The notes below the pieces were generated by a model, which saw only the letters and a list, made by a program, of their open reading frames with translations, did not search any database and had not been told where the DNA came from. Shown here one piece after another: positions 1-7,772 of a DNA stretch of 64,000 nt; the first letter of the stretch is position 1, and the number at the start of each line of letters is the position of its first letter. Origin of the DNA: Salinispira pacifica (GTDB lineage Bacteria; Spirochaetota; Spirochaetia; DSM-27196; Salinispiraceae); contig NC_023035.1 of assembly GCF_000507245.1 (NCBI RefSeq), forward strand, positions 509,001-573,000, read 5' to 3'. Both the position numbers and the translations under genes were made by a program.

Positions 1-1
1 G

Positions 2-631
2 GGGCTGTTCGTTGCCATATATCTCAGTGAATATGCACCGCCGAATGTAAAATCTGTACTGAAACCGATTCTTGAAATACTGGCAGGCGTGCCCACTGTT
101 GTGTACGGGTATTTTGCCCTGACCTTCATGACACCCCTGTTGAAGTCCATATTCGGCGCCGAGGTGGTGAATATCTACAATACTGCCTCTGCGGGAATAG
201 TTATGGGGATTCTTATTCTTCCCCTGATTGCTTCCATGACCGAAGACGCACTCAGTGCCGTTCCCGACAGTCTCCGACAGGCCGCCCACGGCCTGGGTGC
301 AACAAAAATGGAAACATCCATTCAAATCGTGGTGCCCGCAGCAATCTCCGGGATTGCCGCAGCCTTCATCGTGGGTATTTCCAGGGCAATCGGCGAGACC
401 ATGATTGTGGCTCTGGCGGCAGGGGCCGGTCCCAACTTCACATTCAACCCCTTTGAGGCCGCAGAAACCCTTACAGGGTATATTGTCCGGATCAGCGGGG
501 GAGATGTGAGTTATAACACCATTGACTACAACAGCATTTTTGCCCTGGGACTCCTGTTGTTTGTATTCACGCTGATTCTGAATATTATCTCCCGGCAAAT
601 CGTGAAACGATATCGTGAGGTCTACGAATAA
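2..631 (+). CDS. pstC: Phosphate ABC transporter permease PstC (5' truncated by window edge)
   Basis: Inner-membrane permease subunit of the high-affinity phosphate importer PstSCAB. The open frame runs in from the left edge, so only the C-terminal 209 residues are visible. They hold several hydrophobic segments and the cytoplasmic EAA-type loop ([18 protein letters not shown]) that docks on the ATPase, as is usual for the BPD_transp_1 family. Gene order pstC-pstA-pstB-phoU supports PstC over other permeases. The stop codon overlaps the pstA start by one base (TAATG), so translation is probably coupled. The phosphate-binding protein PstS would be expected just left of the window. Confidence 0.95.
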   Translation, partial: GLFVAIYLSEYAPPNVKSVLKPILEILAGVPTVVYGYFALTFMTPLLKSIFGAEVVNIYNTASAGIVMGILILPLIASMTEDALSAVPDSLRQAAHGLGATKMETSIQIVVPAAISGIAAAFIVGISRAIGETMIVALAAGAGPNFTFNPFEAAETLTGYIVRISGGDVSYNTIDYNSIFALGLLLFVFTLILNIISRQIVKRYREVYE

Positions 632-1926
632 TGAGCAGTATGTTTTCAACACCCCGTGACATCGCAGCGGAAAACCGGGCGAAGGATAAGGGCCTGCGGC
701 AGCGGACCCGGATGGGCTATATCTGGCAGGGAATTTTTTACCTAGCCACCACCATCGCCATTCTGGCTCTTGTCACCCTTATTCTGAATATCATTGACAG
801 TGCATTCGGCTATGTTGCGGTGCAGAACACTGTGGAGCCGGCGGCGCTGGTGGAACAGGTTCAGCCCGGAAGCGATACCCCGCTGCACGATCTGGAAAAA
901 GCGGACCTCTTAACAATTCTCAATGAAAATGTCCGCAGAGGACTTTTACGGGCCATGAATGCCGATCAGCCCCTTGTAGACAGAAGCCAGAAAGAACTGG
1001 CACGGCTGGTGGTTGACCGGGTTGTAGAACCCCGGGTTGAGAAAAGCTGGCATCTGTGGGAATCCCTCACCGCACGGGACGAAATACGGGCCTGGGTTGA
1101 TGAGAATCTTCCCGACGGCTGGATACAGTTCAGGTCCTGGGTAAACGTTGAATTTCTTTCCAAGGATTTATCCAACGTACCTGAGAGAGCAGGAATCAGG
1201 ACGCCGATAATGGGCTCGGTAATGGTTATTCTCATAACCATTTTGTTCTCTTTCCCGGTTGGGGTGGGATCGGCCCTTTATCTGGAAGAATTTGCCCCGG
1301 ATAACCGGCTGAACCGGTTCATTCAGGTGAATATTTATAATCTTTCGGGAGTTCCTTCGATTATTTACGGACTTCTGGGGCTGGCGGTGTTCGTCAGGAT
1401 TCTGGAGCCCATCACATCCGGAGCAATTTTCGGAGCGATTGAGGATCATTCCACTGCCAACGGCAGAACCATTCTTTCAGCGGGTCTTACTCTGGGGCTT
1501 CTCATTCTGCCCATCATCATTATCAACGCCCAGGAAGCAATAAGGGCGGTGCCCAAGAGTCTGCGGGATTCAGCCTTCGGGCTGGGTGCAACCCGCTGGC
1601 AGACCGTCTGGCACCACGTACTCCCTGCATCAATGGACAGAATTCTCACGGGAACCATCATTGCGGTGAGCAGGGCCCTGGGGGAAACCGCTCCTCTGGT
1701 GGTTGTGGGGGCTTCAGCATTTCTGACCAGAGATCCCTCTTCCATTTTCGATAAGTTCACCACCCTGCCGATCATGATATACCGCTGGACGGCATATCCC
1801 CAGGCTGAATTCCGGAATCTTGCCGCCGGAGCAATTATTGTTCTGCTTGTGGTACTCCTTTCATTGAATGCAGGAGCCATCATCATGCGGGACAGAATCA
1901 GTAAAAAAAGGAGAATGGGTAAATGA
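631..1926 (+). CDS. pstA: Phosphate ABC transporter permease PstA with large N-terminal periplasmic insert
   Basis: Second membrane subunit of the Pst phosphate importer. At 431 residues it is much longer than the usual ~280-300. The extra length is a stretch of about 125 residues between the first membrane helix (about 38-60) and the permease core (from about 190). This matches the extended PstA forms that carry a DUF3333-like N-terminal region. The core has the EAA loop ([20 protein letters not shown]) and a Gly/Pro-rich first core segment. The start overlaps the pstC stop and the stop overlaps the pstB start by 4 bases (ATGA). The insert is polar and acidic and is probably extracytoplasmic; its role is unknown. 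Confidence 0.94.
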   Translation: MSSMFSTPRDIAAENRAKDKGLRQRTRMGYIWQGIFYLATTIAILALVTLILNIIDSAFGYVAVQNTVEPAALVEQVQPGSDTPLHDLEKADLLTILNENVRRGLLRAMNADQPLVDRSQKELARLVVDRVVEPRVEKSWHLWESLTARDEIRAWVDENLPDGWIQFRSWVNVEFLSKDLSNVPERAGIRTPIMGSVMVILITILFSFPVGVGSALYLEEFAPDNRLNRFIQVNIYNLSGVPSIIYGLLGLAVFVRILEPITSGAIFGAIEDHSTANGRTILSAGLTLGLLILPIIIINAQEAIRAVPKSLRDSAFGLGATRWQTVWHHVLPASMDRILTGTIIAVSRALGETAPLVVVGASAFLTRDPSSIFDKFTTLPIMIYRWTAYPQAEFRNLAAGAIIVLLVVLLSLNAGAIIMRDRISKKRRMGK

Positions 1927-2708
1927 GTACTCAGCTTGAAAACCAGGATATCGAACTGCGCACCGATAACCTGAACATTTATTATGATACATTCCGCGCG
2001 GTGACAGATATCAATCTGGAGATCCCCCGGGAGCAGGTTACTGCCTTTATCGGACCTTCGGGCTGCGGAAAATCCACGGTCCTTCGCAGTATTAACCGTA
2101 TGAATGAACTTATACCCGGAACCCGCACAGAGGGTACAATTCACTTCAGGGGAGTGGATATCTATGCCGACAAGGTGGATCCGGTGGAGGTGCGCCGACA
2201 CATCGGAATGGTGTTTCAGAAGCCCAACCCATTTCCCAAAAGCATATACGATAATATCGCCTGGGGTGCAAAGATCAACGGGTTCACCGGAGATATGGAT
2301 GAGCTGGTGGAAACCAGCCTCCAGCAGGCGGCCTTGTGGAACGAAGTGAAGGATAAGCTGAAGCAGAATGCTCTGCGTCTCTCCGGCGGGCAGCAGCAGC
2401 GTCTCTGTATAGCCCGCGCCATCGCCATTAAACCTCACATTATTCTCATGGATGAACCGGCTTCCGCACTGGATCCCATATCCACCACCAAGATTGAGGA
2501 TCTGATCAATGAGCTGAAACAGGATTACACCATTGTAATCGTTACCCATAACATGCAGCAGGCTGCCCGGGTAAGCGATAAAACAGCATTTTTCCTTGTG
2601 GATGAGAACCGCTCAGGATATCTTGTTGAATATGGGAAGACTGATGAGATCTTTTTCAATCCGAAAAACAAGGAAACCGAAGACTACATTTCGGGACGGT
2701 TCGGCTGA
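1923..2708 (+). CDS. pstB: Phosphate ABC transporter ATP-binding protein PstB
   Basis: Cytoplasmic ATPase that powers phosphate import through PstC/PstA. At 261 residues it has the family's normal length. Walker A is GPSGCGKS (44-51), the ABC signature is LSGGQQQR, and Walker B is [13 protein letters not shown], followed by the switch histidine in VTHNMQQA. The loop NRMNELIPG after the first strand and the short helical insert are typical of PstB rather than other ABC ATPases. It overlaps pstA by 4 bases and is followed 59 bases later by phoU, so the four genes very likely form one transcript. Confidence 0.97.
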   Translation: MSTQLENQDIELRTDNLNIYYDTFRAVTDINLEIPREQVTAFIGPSGCGKSTVLRSINRMNELIPGTRTEGTIHFRGVDIYADKVDPVEVRRHIGMVFQKPNPFPKSIYDNIAWGAKINGFTGDMDELVETSLQQAALWNEVKDKLKQNALRLSGGQQQRLCIARAIAIKPHIILMDEPASALDPISTTKIEDLINELKQDYTIVIVTHNMQQAARVSDKTAFFLVDENRSGYLVEYGKTDEIFFNPKNKETEDYISGRFG

Positions 2709-2767
2709 TCAGGGCATATCAGTAACGGGAAATAAGCACAGAGCGTATATTCTGCCGGAGGTGCAGC

Positions 2768-3424
2768 ATGCAGTGGCGTGAAAAATTCCGCAATGAATTA
2801 AAGACACTGAACGACAAAATCTATTCCATGGCGGCCATCACCGTGGATCTGCTCAGGGACGGTCTGACGGCTATTCAGGAGAAGGATACCCGCCTTGCTG
2901 CCAAGGTGATCGAAGAAGATAAAATGGTGGACGCCCTTCAGGGCGAGATTGAAGATCTTGCGGCCATGCTCATTGCAATGGAGCAGCCGGTTGCAGGCGA
3001 TCTCCGTGAAATCGTCAGTGCCATCAAAATTGTATCCAGTATCGAACGGATCGCAGACCATGCAAAGCATCTGGCAGAGGGTACCGAACGGATATCCGAC
3101 GCAGGAAGAAAGCAGTTTCTGCCGGTAATTGTACAGATGGCGGAGCAGGGTATAGATATGCTGGAAACCGCAGTCAAAGCCTATCTGGACAATGATGCCG
3201 AGCTCGCCCAGTCGGTGGCGGCCAAGGATGAAAAGATCGATTCGCTGAAAAAGGAACTCACCGTACGGATCCTTGAGTTCATGAAATCCAGTCCGGAAAA
3301 TGTGGAAGAGGGGGCAAGTTTTCTCTTCCTCAACCGGTTTATGGAGCGGATGGGCGACCATGTGACAAATGTATGCGAATGGGTGTATTTTACTCACACA
3401 GGGAATCACATCGATCTGAACTGA
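2768..3424 (+). CDS. phoU: Phosphate signalling/uptake regulator PhoU
   Basis: PhoU is a cytoplasmic all-helical protein that links the Pst transporter to the phosphate two-component system and restrains phosphate uptake. The 218 residues contain the two repeated three-helix PhoU units with the metal-coordinating E/D patterns (for example EEDKMVDALQGEIEDLA and the repeat AKDEKIDSLKKEL). A good ribosome-binding site (GGAGGTG) precedes the ATG. It closes the pst cluster and is followed 46 bases later by a response regulator, the usual place for phoB-type genes. Confidence 0.95.
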   Translation: MQWREKFRNELKTLNDKIYSMAAITVDLLRDGLTAIQEKDTRLAAKVIEEDKMVDALQGEIEDLAAMLIAMEQPVAGDLREIVSAIKIVSSIERIADHAKHLAEGTERISDAGRKQFLPVIVQMAEQGIDMLETAVKAYLDNDAELAQSVAAKDEKIDSLKKELTVRILEFMKSSPENVEEGASFLFLNRFMERMGDHVTNVCEWVYFTHTGNHIDLN

Positions 3425-3470
3425 AAAGCAGCCATGACCACACATCTGACATTGATTCCCGGGAGAAAAG

Positions 3471-4172
3471 ATGCAGGAAACGGTCCTGATAGTTGAGGAT
3501 GACCGGTCAATTGCCGCTTCCGTCAGCACAGGTCTGGAGCTGGAAGGCTTTCGGACCATCCAATGCGGTTCTGCAGAAGATGCTCTTACAATTCTTCCGG
3601 TTCATCATATAGATATAGCACTTCTCGATATCCGTCTCCCCGGAATGGACGGGCTGAATTTGTGCAGAACTCTCAGGGAGCAGGGGCATACGTTTCCCGT
3701 GATCATGCTTACCGCCAGGGACGAAGAGTTGGATAAAGTTCTCGGCCTGGAAATGGGGGCAGACGATTACATGGTTAAACCCTATGGATACCGGGAACTT
3801 CTCAGTAGAATCCGGGCCCAGCTTCGCAGGGCTACCCGATACAGCAGTTCGGATTCGGAAGGTGAGCTGGTGGATTTTGGACAGGCGCGAGTTGATTTTC
3901 TTGCCCGAAGAGCTTTCCGGGATGGCCGGGAAATAGATATTACACCGGTGGAATTCCGTATCATGCTGGTCTTCAAAGATCACGAGAATCAATCTCTCAG
4001 CCGCCAGCAGATTATTGATGCTGTGTGGGGGCAGGATTTTTTTCTGGAAGACCCCAGGACTGTAGATGTTCATATCAGGCATCTGCGCGAGAAACTGGAG
4101 ACAGACCCATCATCTCCCCGGCACATTCAAACCGTCCGGGGGCACGGTTACCGCTTTATTAAGAATCCTTAA
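3471..4172 (+). CDS. OmpR/PhoB-family response regulator
   Basis: DNA-binding response regulator of 233 residues. The receiver domain (about 3-118) has the acidic pair D10/D11, phospho-acceptor D53 (LLDIRLPG), the switch threonine in MLTARD and the conserved lysine in VKPYGY. The C-terminal winged helix (about 135-231) ends with the family pattern VDVHIRHLREKL...VRGHGYRF. Its position right after phoU suggests a PhoB role. However, the cognate kinase lies beyond a PDZ-protein gene and has a Met/His-rich sensor, so a metal or envelope signal is also possible. I therefore give no symbol. Confidence 0.93.
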   Translation: MQETVLIVEDDRSIAASVSTGLELEGFRTIQCGSAEDALTILPVHHIDIALLDIRLPGMDGLNLCRTLREQGHTFPVIMLTARDEELDKVLGLEMGADDYMVKPYGYRELLSRIRAQLRRATRYSSSDSEGELVDFGQARVDFLARRAFRDGREIDITPVEFRIMLVFKDHENQSLSRQQIIDAVWGQDFFLEDPRTVDVHIRHLREKLETDPSSPRHIQTVRGHGYRFIKNP

Positions 4173-4212
4173 TATTCACACAACGAGAGAATAATGGCCG
4201 GGGGTTAGATTT

Positions 4213-4242
4213 ATATCAGATTAACGAGAGGAGGTCTGATAT
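4213..4242 (+). promoter_or_regulatory. Hairpin holding the ribosome-binding site in its loop
   Basis: Perfect 8-bp inverted repeat (ATATCAGA at 4213-4220, TCTGATAT at 4235-4242). The 14-base loop carries the Shine-Dalgarno sequence GAGGAGG, and the right arm runs into the ATG of the PDZ gene at 4241. In RNA this could modulate translation start. The structure is read from sequence; regulation is inference. Confidence 0.45.
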
Positions 4243-4813
4243 GACCAAGACACACAAAAGACTGGCAGTGACTGGAGTTGTTCTCATGTTCGCTCTGATT
4301 CCGGCAGCACTGTTTGCCAATGGAAACCAGGAAGCCGGACAGTACTCCCAAGCCTGGGGTCCCGGATACCGGGCAGAAGTTCCTGTAGCTGATGGATGGC
4401 ATGGGAGAGGCATGGGAATCCATGTACTCGAAGTCCTGCAGGAATCCGCGGCAGATGCAGCCGGCCTTCAAGCCGGTGATGTGATCATCGCCGTCAACGG
4501 AGAGTACATCTATGAGGTTCTTTCAGATGGAACCCTTGCAGATCTGAATGCAGGGGAAATGCTGACGTTGAACGTCATGAGGTTCCGGGAAGATGATTCT
4601 CAATATATGATGCCCGAAGAACTGATTATTGACCTTGAAGTTGGACAGGGAGCAAATGGCGAGCCCCGGATCGGGATCAGCTATAGCATTCCCGGCGGAA
4701 TGTATGGCAGAGGTCCTGCAGGTCACGGTATGATGGGGGCCCGGAGAAACGGAAATCCCGGCGGTCGCGGCTATGCCCGGGGATTGAATGATCCTTCCGC
4801 TCAGTCATTTTAA
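4241..4813 (+). CDS. Exported PDZ-domain protein with Met/Gly/His-rich tail
   Basis: A protein of 190 residues with a clear signal peptide: basic start, hydrophobic segment about 9-25, cleavage near LFA-NGNQEA. The mature protein is a single PDZ-like domain (about 45-140), with the carboxylate-loop region MGIHVLEV and the pattern AGLQAGDVIIAVNG. It ends in a Gly/Met/His/Arg-rich tail (GMYGRGPAGHGMMGARRNG). No protease domain is present, so it is not a DegP-type enzyme. It lies between the response regulator and the sensor kinase, whose extracytoplasmic region carries a similar HGMGMM motif. An accessory sensing or metal-binding role is therefore plausible but inferred. A strong GAGGAGG ribosome-binding site sets the start. 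Confidence 0.8.
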   Translation: MTKTHKRLAVTGVVLMFALIPAALFANGNQEAGQYSQAWGPGYRAEVPVADGWHGRGMGIHVLEVLQESAADAAGLQAGDVIIAVNGEYIYEVLSDGTLADLNAGEMLTLNVMRFREDDSQYMMPEELIIDLEVGQGANGEPRIGISYSIPGGMYGRGPAGHGMMGARRNGNPGGRGYARGLNDPSAQSF

Positions 4814-4851
4814 TCAATAATGAACTAATGGCGGAAGAACGGCAATAGAAT

Positions 4852-6513
4852 ATGAAGATGATCCATCGGATTCAGACAAAACTGTTTTTCATTTTTCTCA
4901 TACTGGCCTTGCTCACCCTTGGGGTGAGCGGGCTTGTGTTTTTTACTTCATATAATTCCCTGCTTTACCGGAGTGAAGCCAGAGGCCTTGAAAGATATCT
5001 GATAGAAGCGGGGCAGGTGGTTTCCCAGGGCATAGAGGGTAATCGTTGGCTTGGACTCAACCAGAACATGAGGGAGCGTTTGGCCGGGCTAAGCAGATTC
5101 GGTCGGATAAGGGTCAGTTTGCTGGATTCCCGGGGTGAATTGATCGATGATTTTTCTCCTGCCGCCCCGGATTCATTATGGAGTGAAGATGTGCAAATCC
5201 CCCTGCCCGGGGATTTTCCCCGGCCTGCTCCCGGGGTCGGAACTTCGAACCGGGATAATGCTCGTCACGGGATGGGGATGATGTCCGGAGAATCCATGAT
5301 GCGCATGGAACATCCAAATCCGATGGCAGCCGGTCGTCTCTTCCCGGGAGAGAATTCAATTGGAATTCAGGGGCATGTGGGGGGAATTACCGTTCAGGTA
5401 TTTCGGGATACCCGGAGCGGATCGGCCCTGCTGATGCTTGCATCCAGAGGCTATATAATTGCAATGCTATTTGCAGCTGGAGCCGCAGCGGGCGTATCGT
5501 ATCTGTTCGGCTCCAAAATCAGCGGTCCGGTGAAGGAGCTACGCGATGCTGCAGTTCTGATGGCACAAGGTAATTATCAGGTTCGTGCCGTTGTACGAGG
5601 GGCGGATGAAATTGCTCAGCTGACCGACAGTTTTAATCATTTGGCGGCTGAACAGGAGCGCAGAATAGGGGAGCTTCAACAGGAGCGGGACAGTCTACAG
5701 CGCTTCCTTATGGATGCCAGTCATGAGTTACGTACACCCCTTACATCTCTGCTTACAAGTTCGGAGATATTGCTGGAGAAGGCTCCGAATACCGATGCCA
5801 GACTGAAAAAACTTCAGAATGAAAACCATGAGTCAATACTCCGGTTAAAGGAACTTGTTGACAGGCTTCTCTCCATGAGCAGAATCCAGGCAGGACTGGA
5901 TTCACTTGAGCCTGCTGAATACAGTCTTGAACAATTATGCAAGGCTCCTTTCAGGGAAACCGCATCTTCCTCTGTGACCTTGTATATTATTGATCCTGAT
6001 TTCACTGTGTTTGCAGATAAGCTGCGTTTTGGCCAGGTTTTGCGAAACCTTATTGAAAATGCCGTGCATGCGGGAAGTAAAAATATTTATATATCGGCGT
6101 TCCGATCAGAGGATGACTCCGAATCTCTTATTACCGTGTTGGATGACGGGCCTGGTATTCCTGAGGAAATGCAGGGAGAGATTCTTCATCCTTTCATCCG
6201 GGGTGAGGGCTCCACCGGGCTTGGAATAGGGCTGTCAATATGCAGCGATATTGTCCGGCGTCAAGGCGGGACGCTTTCATTAACCTCACCCGTCTCTGAA
6301 GTTATCCATGTTTTTCCCGACGGGGCATTGCCAATGTATCGGGTCGATGCTGAAAAAGCTGACGACATGAAAGCTGACGACATGAAAATAGAAGAAACGA
6401 ACACCGGAAAAATACTATTGAGGGAATTTCTTGCCTCATTGTCAATAAAACGGGGAAGCGCGGCAGTAGTCAAACTGCCTGCTTCCCCTGTGAAGAAACC
6501 GGATTCAGTCTGA
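4852..6513 (+). CDS. Sensor histidine kinase with Met-rich periplasmic domain and an insertion in the ATPase domain
   Basis: Membrane two-component kinase of 553 residues. Helix 1 is about 10-32. The extracytoplasmic domain (about 33-198) contains a Met/His-rich stretch (HGMGMMSGESMMRMEH). Helix 2 is about 200-220, followed by HAMP (about 222-275). The HisKA phospho-acceptor is H291 (FLMDASHELRTPLTSL). The ATPase domain has N box LRNLIENAVHAG, G1 DDGPGIP and G2 GLGIGLSI. The normal last strand of the ATPase fold appears displaced: SLTSPVSE is followed by some 50 unexpected residues, including ADDMKADDMK, before GSAAVVKLP. It probably pairs with the regulator at 3471. Its 3' end overlaps wrbA (opposite strand) by 9 bases. 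Confidence 0.9.
   Translation: MKMIHRIQTKLFFIFLILALLTLGVSGLVFFTSYNSLLYRSEARGLERYLIEAGQVVSQGIEGNRWLGLNQNMRERLAGLSRFGRIRVSLLDSRGELIDDFSPAAPDSLWSEDVQIPLPGDFPRPAPGVGTSNRDNARHGMGMMSGESMMRMEHPNPMAAGRLFPGENSIGIQGHVGGITVQVFRDTRSGSALLMLASRGYIIAMLFAAGAAAGVSYLFGSKISGPVKELRDAAVLMAQGNYQVRAVVRGADEIAQLTDSFNHLAAEQERRIGELQQERDSLQRFLMDASHELRTPLTSLLTSSEILLEKAPNTDARLKKLQNENHESILRLKELVDRLLSMSRIQAGLDSLEPAEYSLEQLCKAPFRETASSSVTLYIIDPDFTVFADKLRFGQVLRNLIENAVHAGSKNIYISAFRSEDDSESLITVLDDGPGIPEEMQGEILHPFIRGEGSTGLGIGLSICSDIVRRQGGTLSLTSPVSEVIHVFPDGALPMYRVDAEKADDMKADDMKIEETNTGKILLREFLASLSIKRGSAAVVKLPASPVKKPDSV
6358..6387 (+). repeat. Two tandem 15-base repeats in the kinase gene
   Basis: GCTGACGACATGAAA occurs twice back to back (6358-6372 and 6373-6387), in frame, coding ADDMK twice inside the unusual insertion near the C terminus of the sensor kinase. 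It looks like a recent slippage duplication. Confidence 0.85.
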
Positions 6514-7113
6514 CAGTTTTCCCGCCAGCTGAGCGGTCCGTTTTCCCTGAAATCTTGCTGCAGCCAGTTCATTTTCGCTTGGCATTCTGGATCCGTCACC
6601 CGCCGCAATTGTTCCTGCTCCATAGGGGCTTCCGCCGGTGATTTCATCCACCCGCATCTGTCCCTGAAATGTATAGGGAAGACCTGCAACCACCATTCCC
6701 TGATGGAAAAAGAAACGGTGAATGGTTGAAATGGCAGTCTCATGGCCTCCATGCTGGGTTGCGGTACCCACCATTGCGCTTCCCACCTTGCCTTCCAGGC
6801 TCTGGCCGGCCCACTGTCCCCCTGTCTGGTCCAGAATGTTCTGTACCTGACCGGGAACTGTTCCGTATCTGGTGGCGGAAACAAGAATAAAACCGTCGGC
6901 GTCCCCGAAATCCCGGGGGGTCAACTCCGGTACGTCTGCAAAAGCTTTCTGAGCTTCAAGCGCACCCATCTGCTCCAGCACTTCTGCAGGAATGGTTTCC
7001 GGAAAGCGCTTCAACTCAACTTCTCCCCCTGCTTCCTTCACACCTTCAGCCGCGGCTTTCGCCATGAGATAATTATGTCCGTATGTAGAGTAAAAAAATA
7101 CCTTAATTTTCAT
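6505..7113 (-). CDS. wrbA: WrbA-type NAD(P)H:quinone oxidoreductase
   Basis: FMN flavoprotein of 202 residues that reduces quinones by two electrons, avoiding semiquinone radicals. It has the flavodoxin-like start KVFFYSTYGHNYLMAKAAAEG, the conserved SATRYGTVPGQVQNILDQTG loop and the FMN-contacting GTATQHGGHE segment. The family signature GLPYTFQG...GGSPYGAGT follows. Length is normal for WrbA. The start overlaps the end of the upstream marR gene by 11 bases, so the two form an operon that the MarR protein probably represses. The C terminus overlaps the convergent kinase gene by 9 bases. Confidence 0.95.
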   Translation of the reverse strand: MKIKVFFYSTYGHNYLMAKAAAEGVKEAGGEVELKRFPETIPAEVLEQMGALEAQKAFADVPELTPRDFGDADGFILVSATRYGTVPGQVQNILDQTGGQWAGQSLEGKVGSAMVGTATQHGGHETAISTIHRFFFHQGMVVAGLPYTFQGQMRVDEITGGSPYGAGTIAAGDGSRMPSENELAAARFQGKRTAQLAGKLSD

Positions 7114-7567
7114 CCTTGTCTCCTTGTAATCCCAGTTTTTTTGTAAGCCTGATCAAGTCTTCAAGCTCTTCATTGCTTAGATGATCCGTGGACCGCCGTA
7201 TACCCTCCGCAACTCTGGGAAAGAGCAGTTGTATCATCTCTGTTCCTTTGTCAGTCAGGGAGATATTTGTGCTTCTACGGTCCAGTGGATCGGGAACCCT
7301 GTCCACCAGCTCTTTGTTAACCAGCTGTTGAACCACAACGGAAATATTCCCCCGGGATTTCAGAATTTTCCTGCTGACCGTGCACTGGTTCATTGCACCC
7401 CCAAAGTACAATGCCTCCAGCACGGCAAATTCAGTTTCAGAAATCTTGCCCTCCAGGGGTTCGTATCTGAAGGCGTCTCTGTGAAGACTGTTTGTTGCCT
7501 TGGTCAGCGTGGTAAACAGTTTCAACGCCCGTTCACGGCGTTGATTGGGGCTATCTTGTGAGCTCAT
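7103..7567 (-). CDS. MarR-family transcriptional regulator (wrbA operon)
   Basis: Winged-helix repressor of 154 residues. Recognition and wing region: TVSRKILKSRGNISVVVQQL followed by the MarR hallmark VDRVPDPLDRRSTNISLTDKG, with dimerisation helices at both ends. MarR proteins paired with quinone reductases often sense electrophiles or quinones; that is inference here. A single cysteine (MNQCTVSR) near the DNA-binding domain could be a redox sensor. No ribosome-binding site is seen. A perfect 42-base palindrome lies 8 bases upstream of the ATG and is the probable operator for autoregulation. Confidence 0.92.
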   Translation of the reverse strand: MSSQDSPNQRRERALKLFTTLTKATNSLHRDAFRYEPLEGKISETEFAVLEALYFGGAMNQCTVSRKILKSRGNISVVVQQLVNKELVDRVPDPLDRRSTNISLTDKGTEMIQLLFPRVAEGIRRSTDHLSNEELEDLIRLTKKLGLQGDKDEN

Positions 7568-7575
7568 AAAAACAA

Positions 7576-7617
7576 TTTAGTAACAAATAGTTTAGAAGTA
7601 AACTATTTGTTACTAAA
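7576..7617. promoter_or_regulatory. Perfect 42-base palindrome, probable MarR operator
   Basis: Two 19-base arms (7576-7594 and 7599-7617) are exact reverse complements with a 4-base spacer (GAAG). Each arm contains AGTAACAAATAGTTTA. The AT-rich composition, lack of a T-tract and position just upstream of marR-wrbA fit a repressor operator rather than a terminator. The length would fit two MarR dimers. Confidence 0.75.
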
Positions 7618-7724
7618 ATAATCAGAATATTTGGACGAGCATCGTAAGGGCGTTTTTATGGATTTTTAAGATGTATTTAAACAAATATGATTTTTCGAAA
7701 TTGTCACATATACAGCATTTTTCC

Positions 7725-7753
7725 TTGAGAGAACCATAGCCGGCGAGTATACT
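7725..7753 (+). promoter_or_regulatory. Sigma70-type promoter of the diguanylate cyclase gene
   Basis: -35 TTGAGA (7725-7730), 17-base spacer, -10 TATACT (7748-7753). Transcription should start near 7760, giving a leader of about 13 bases before the ATG at 7773. Read by eye only. Confidence 0.55.
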
Positions 7754-7772
7754 AGTTGAAGGTATACCGAAA

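Noticed and set aside
1446-2549. 367-codon minus-strand frame across pstA/pstB
   Set aside because: Antisense to two clear pst genes; no recognisable domain and no ribosome-binding site.
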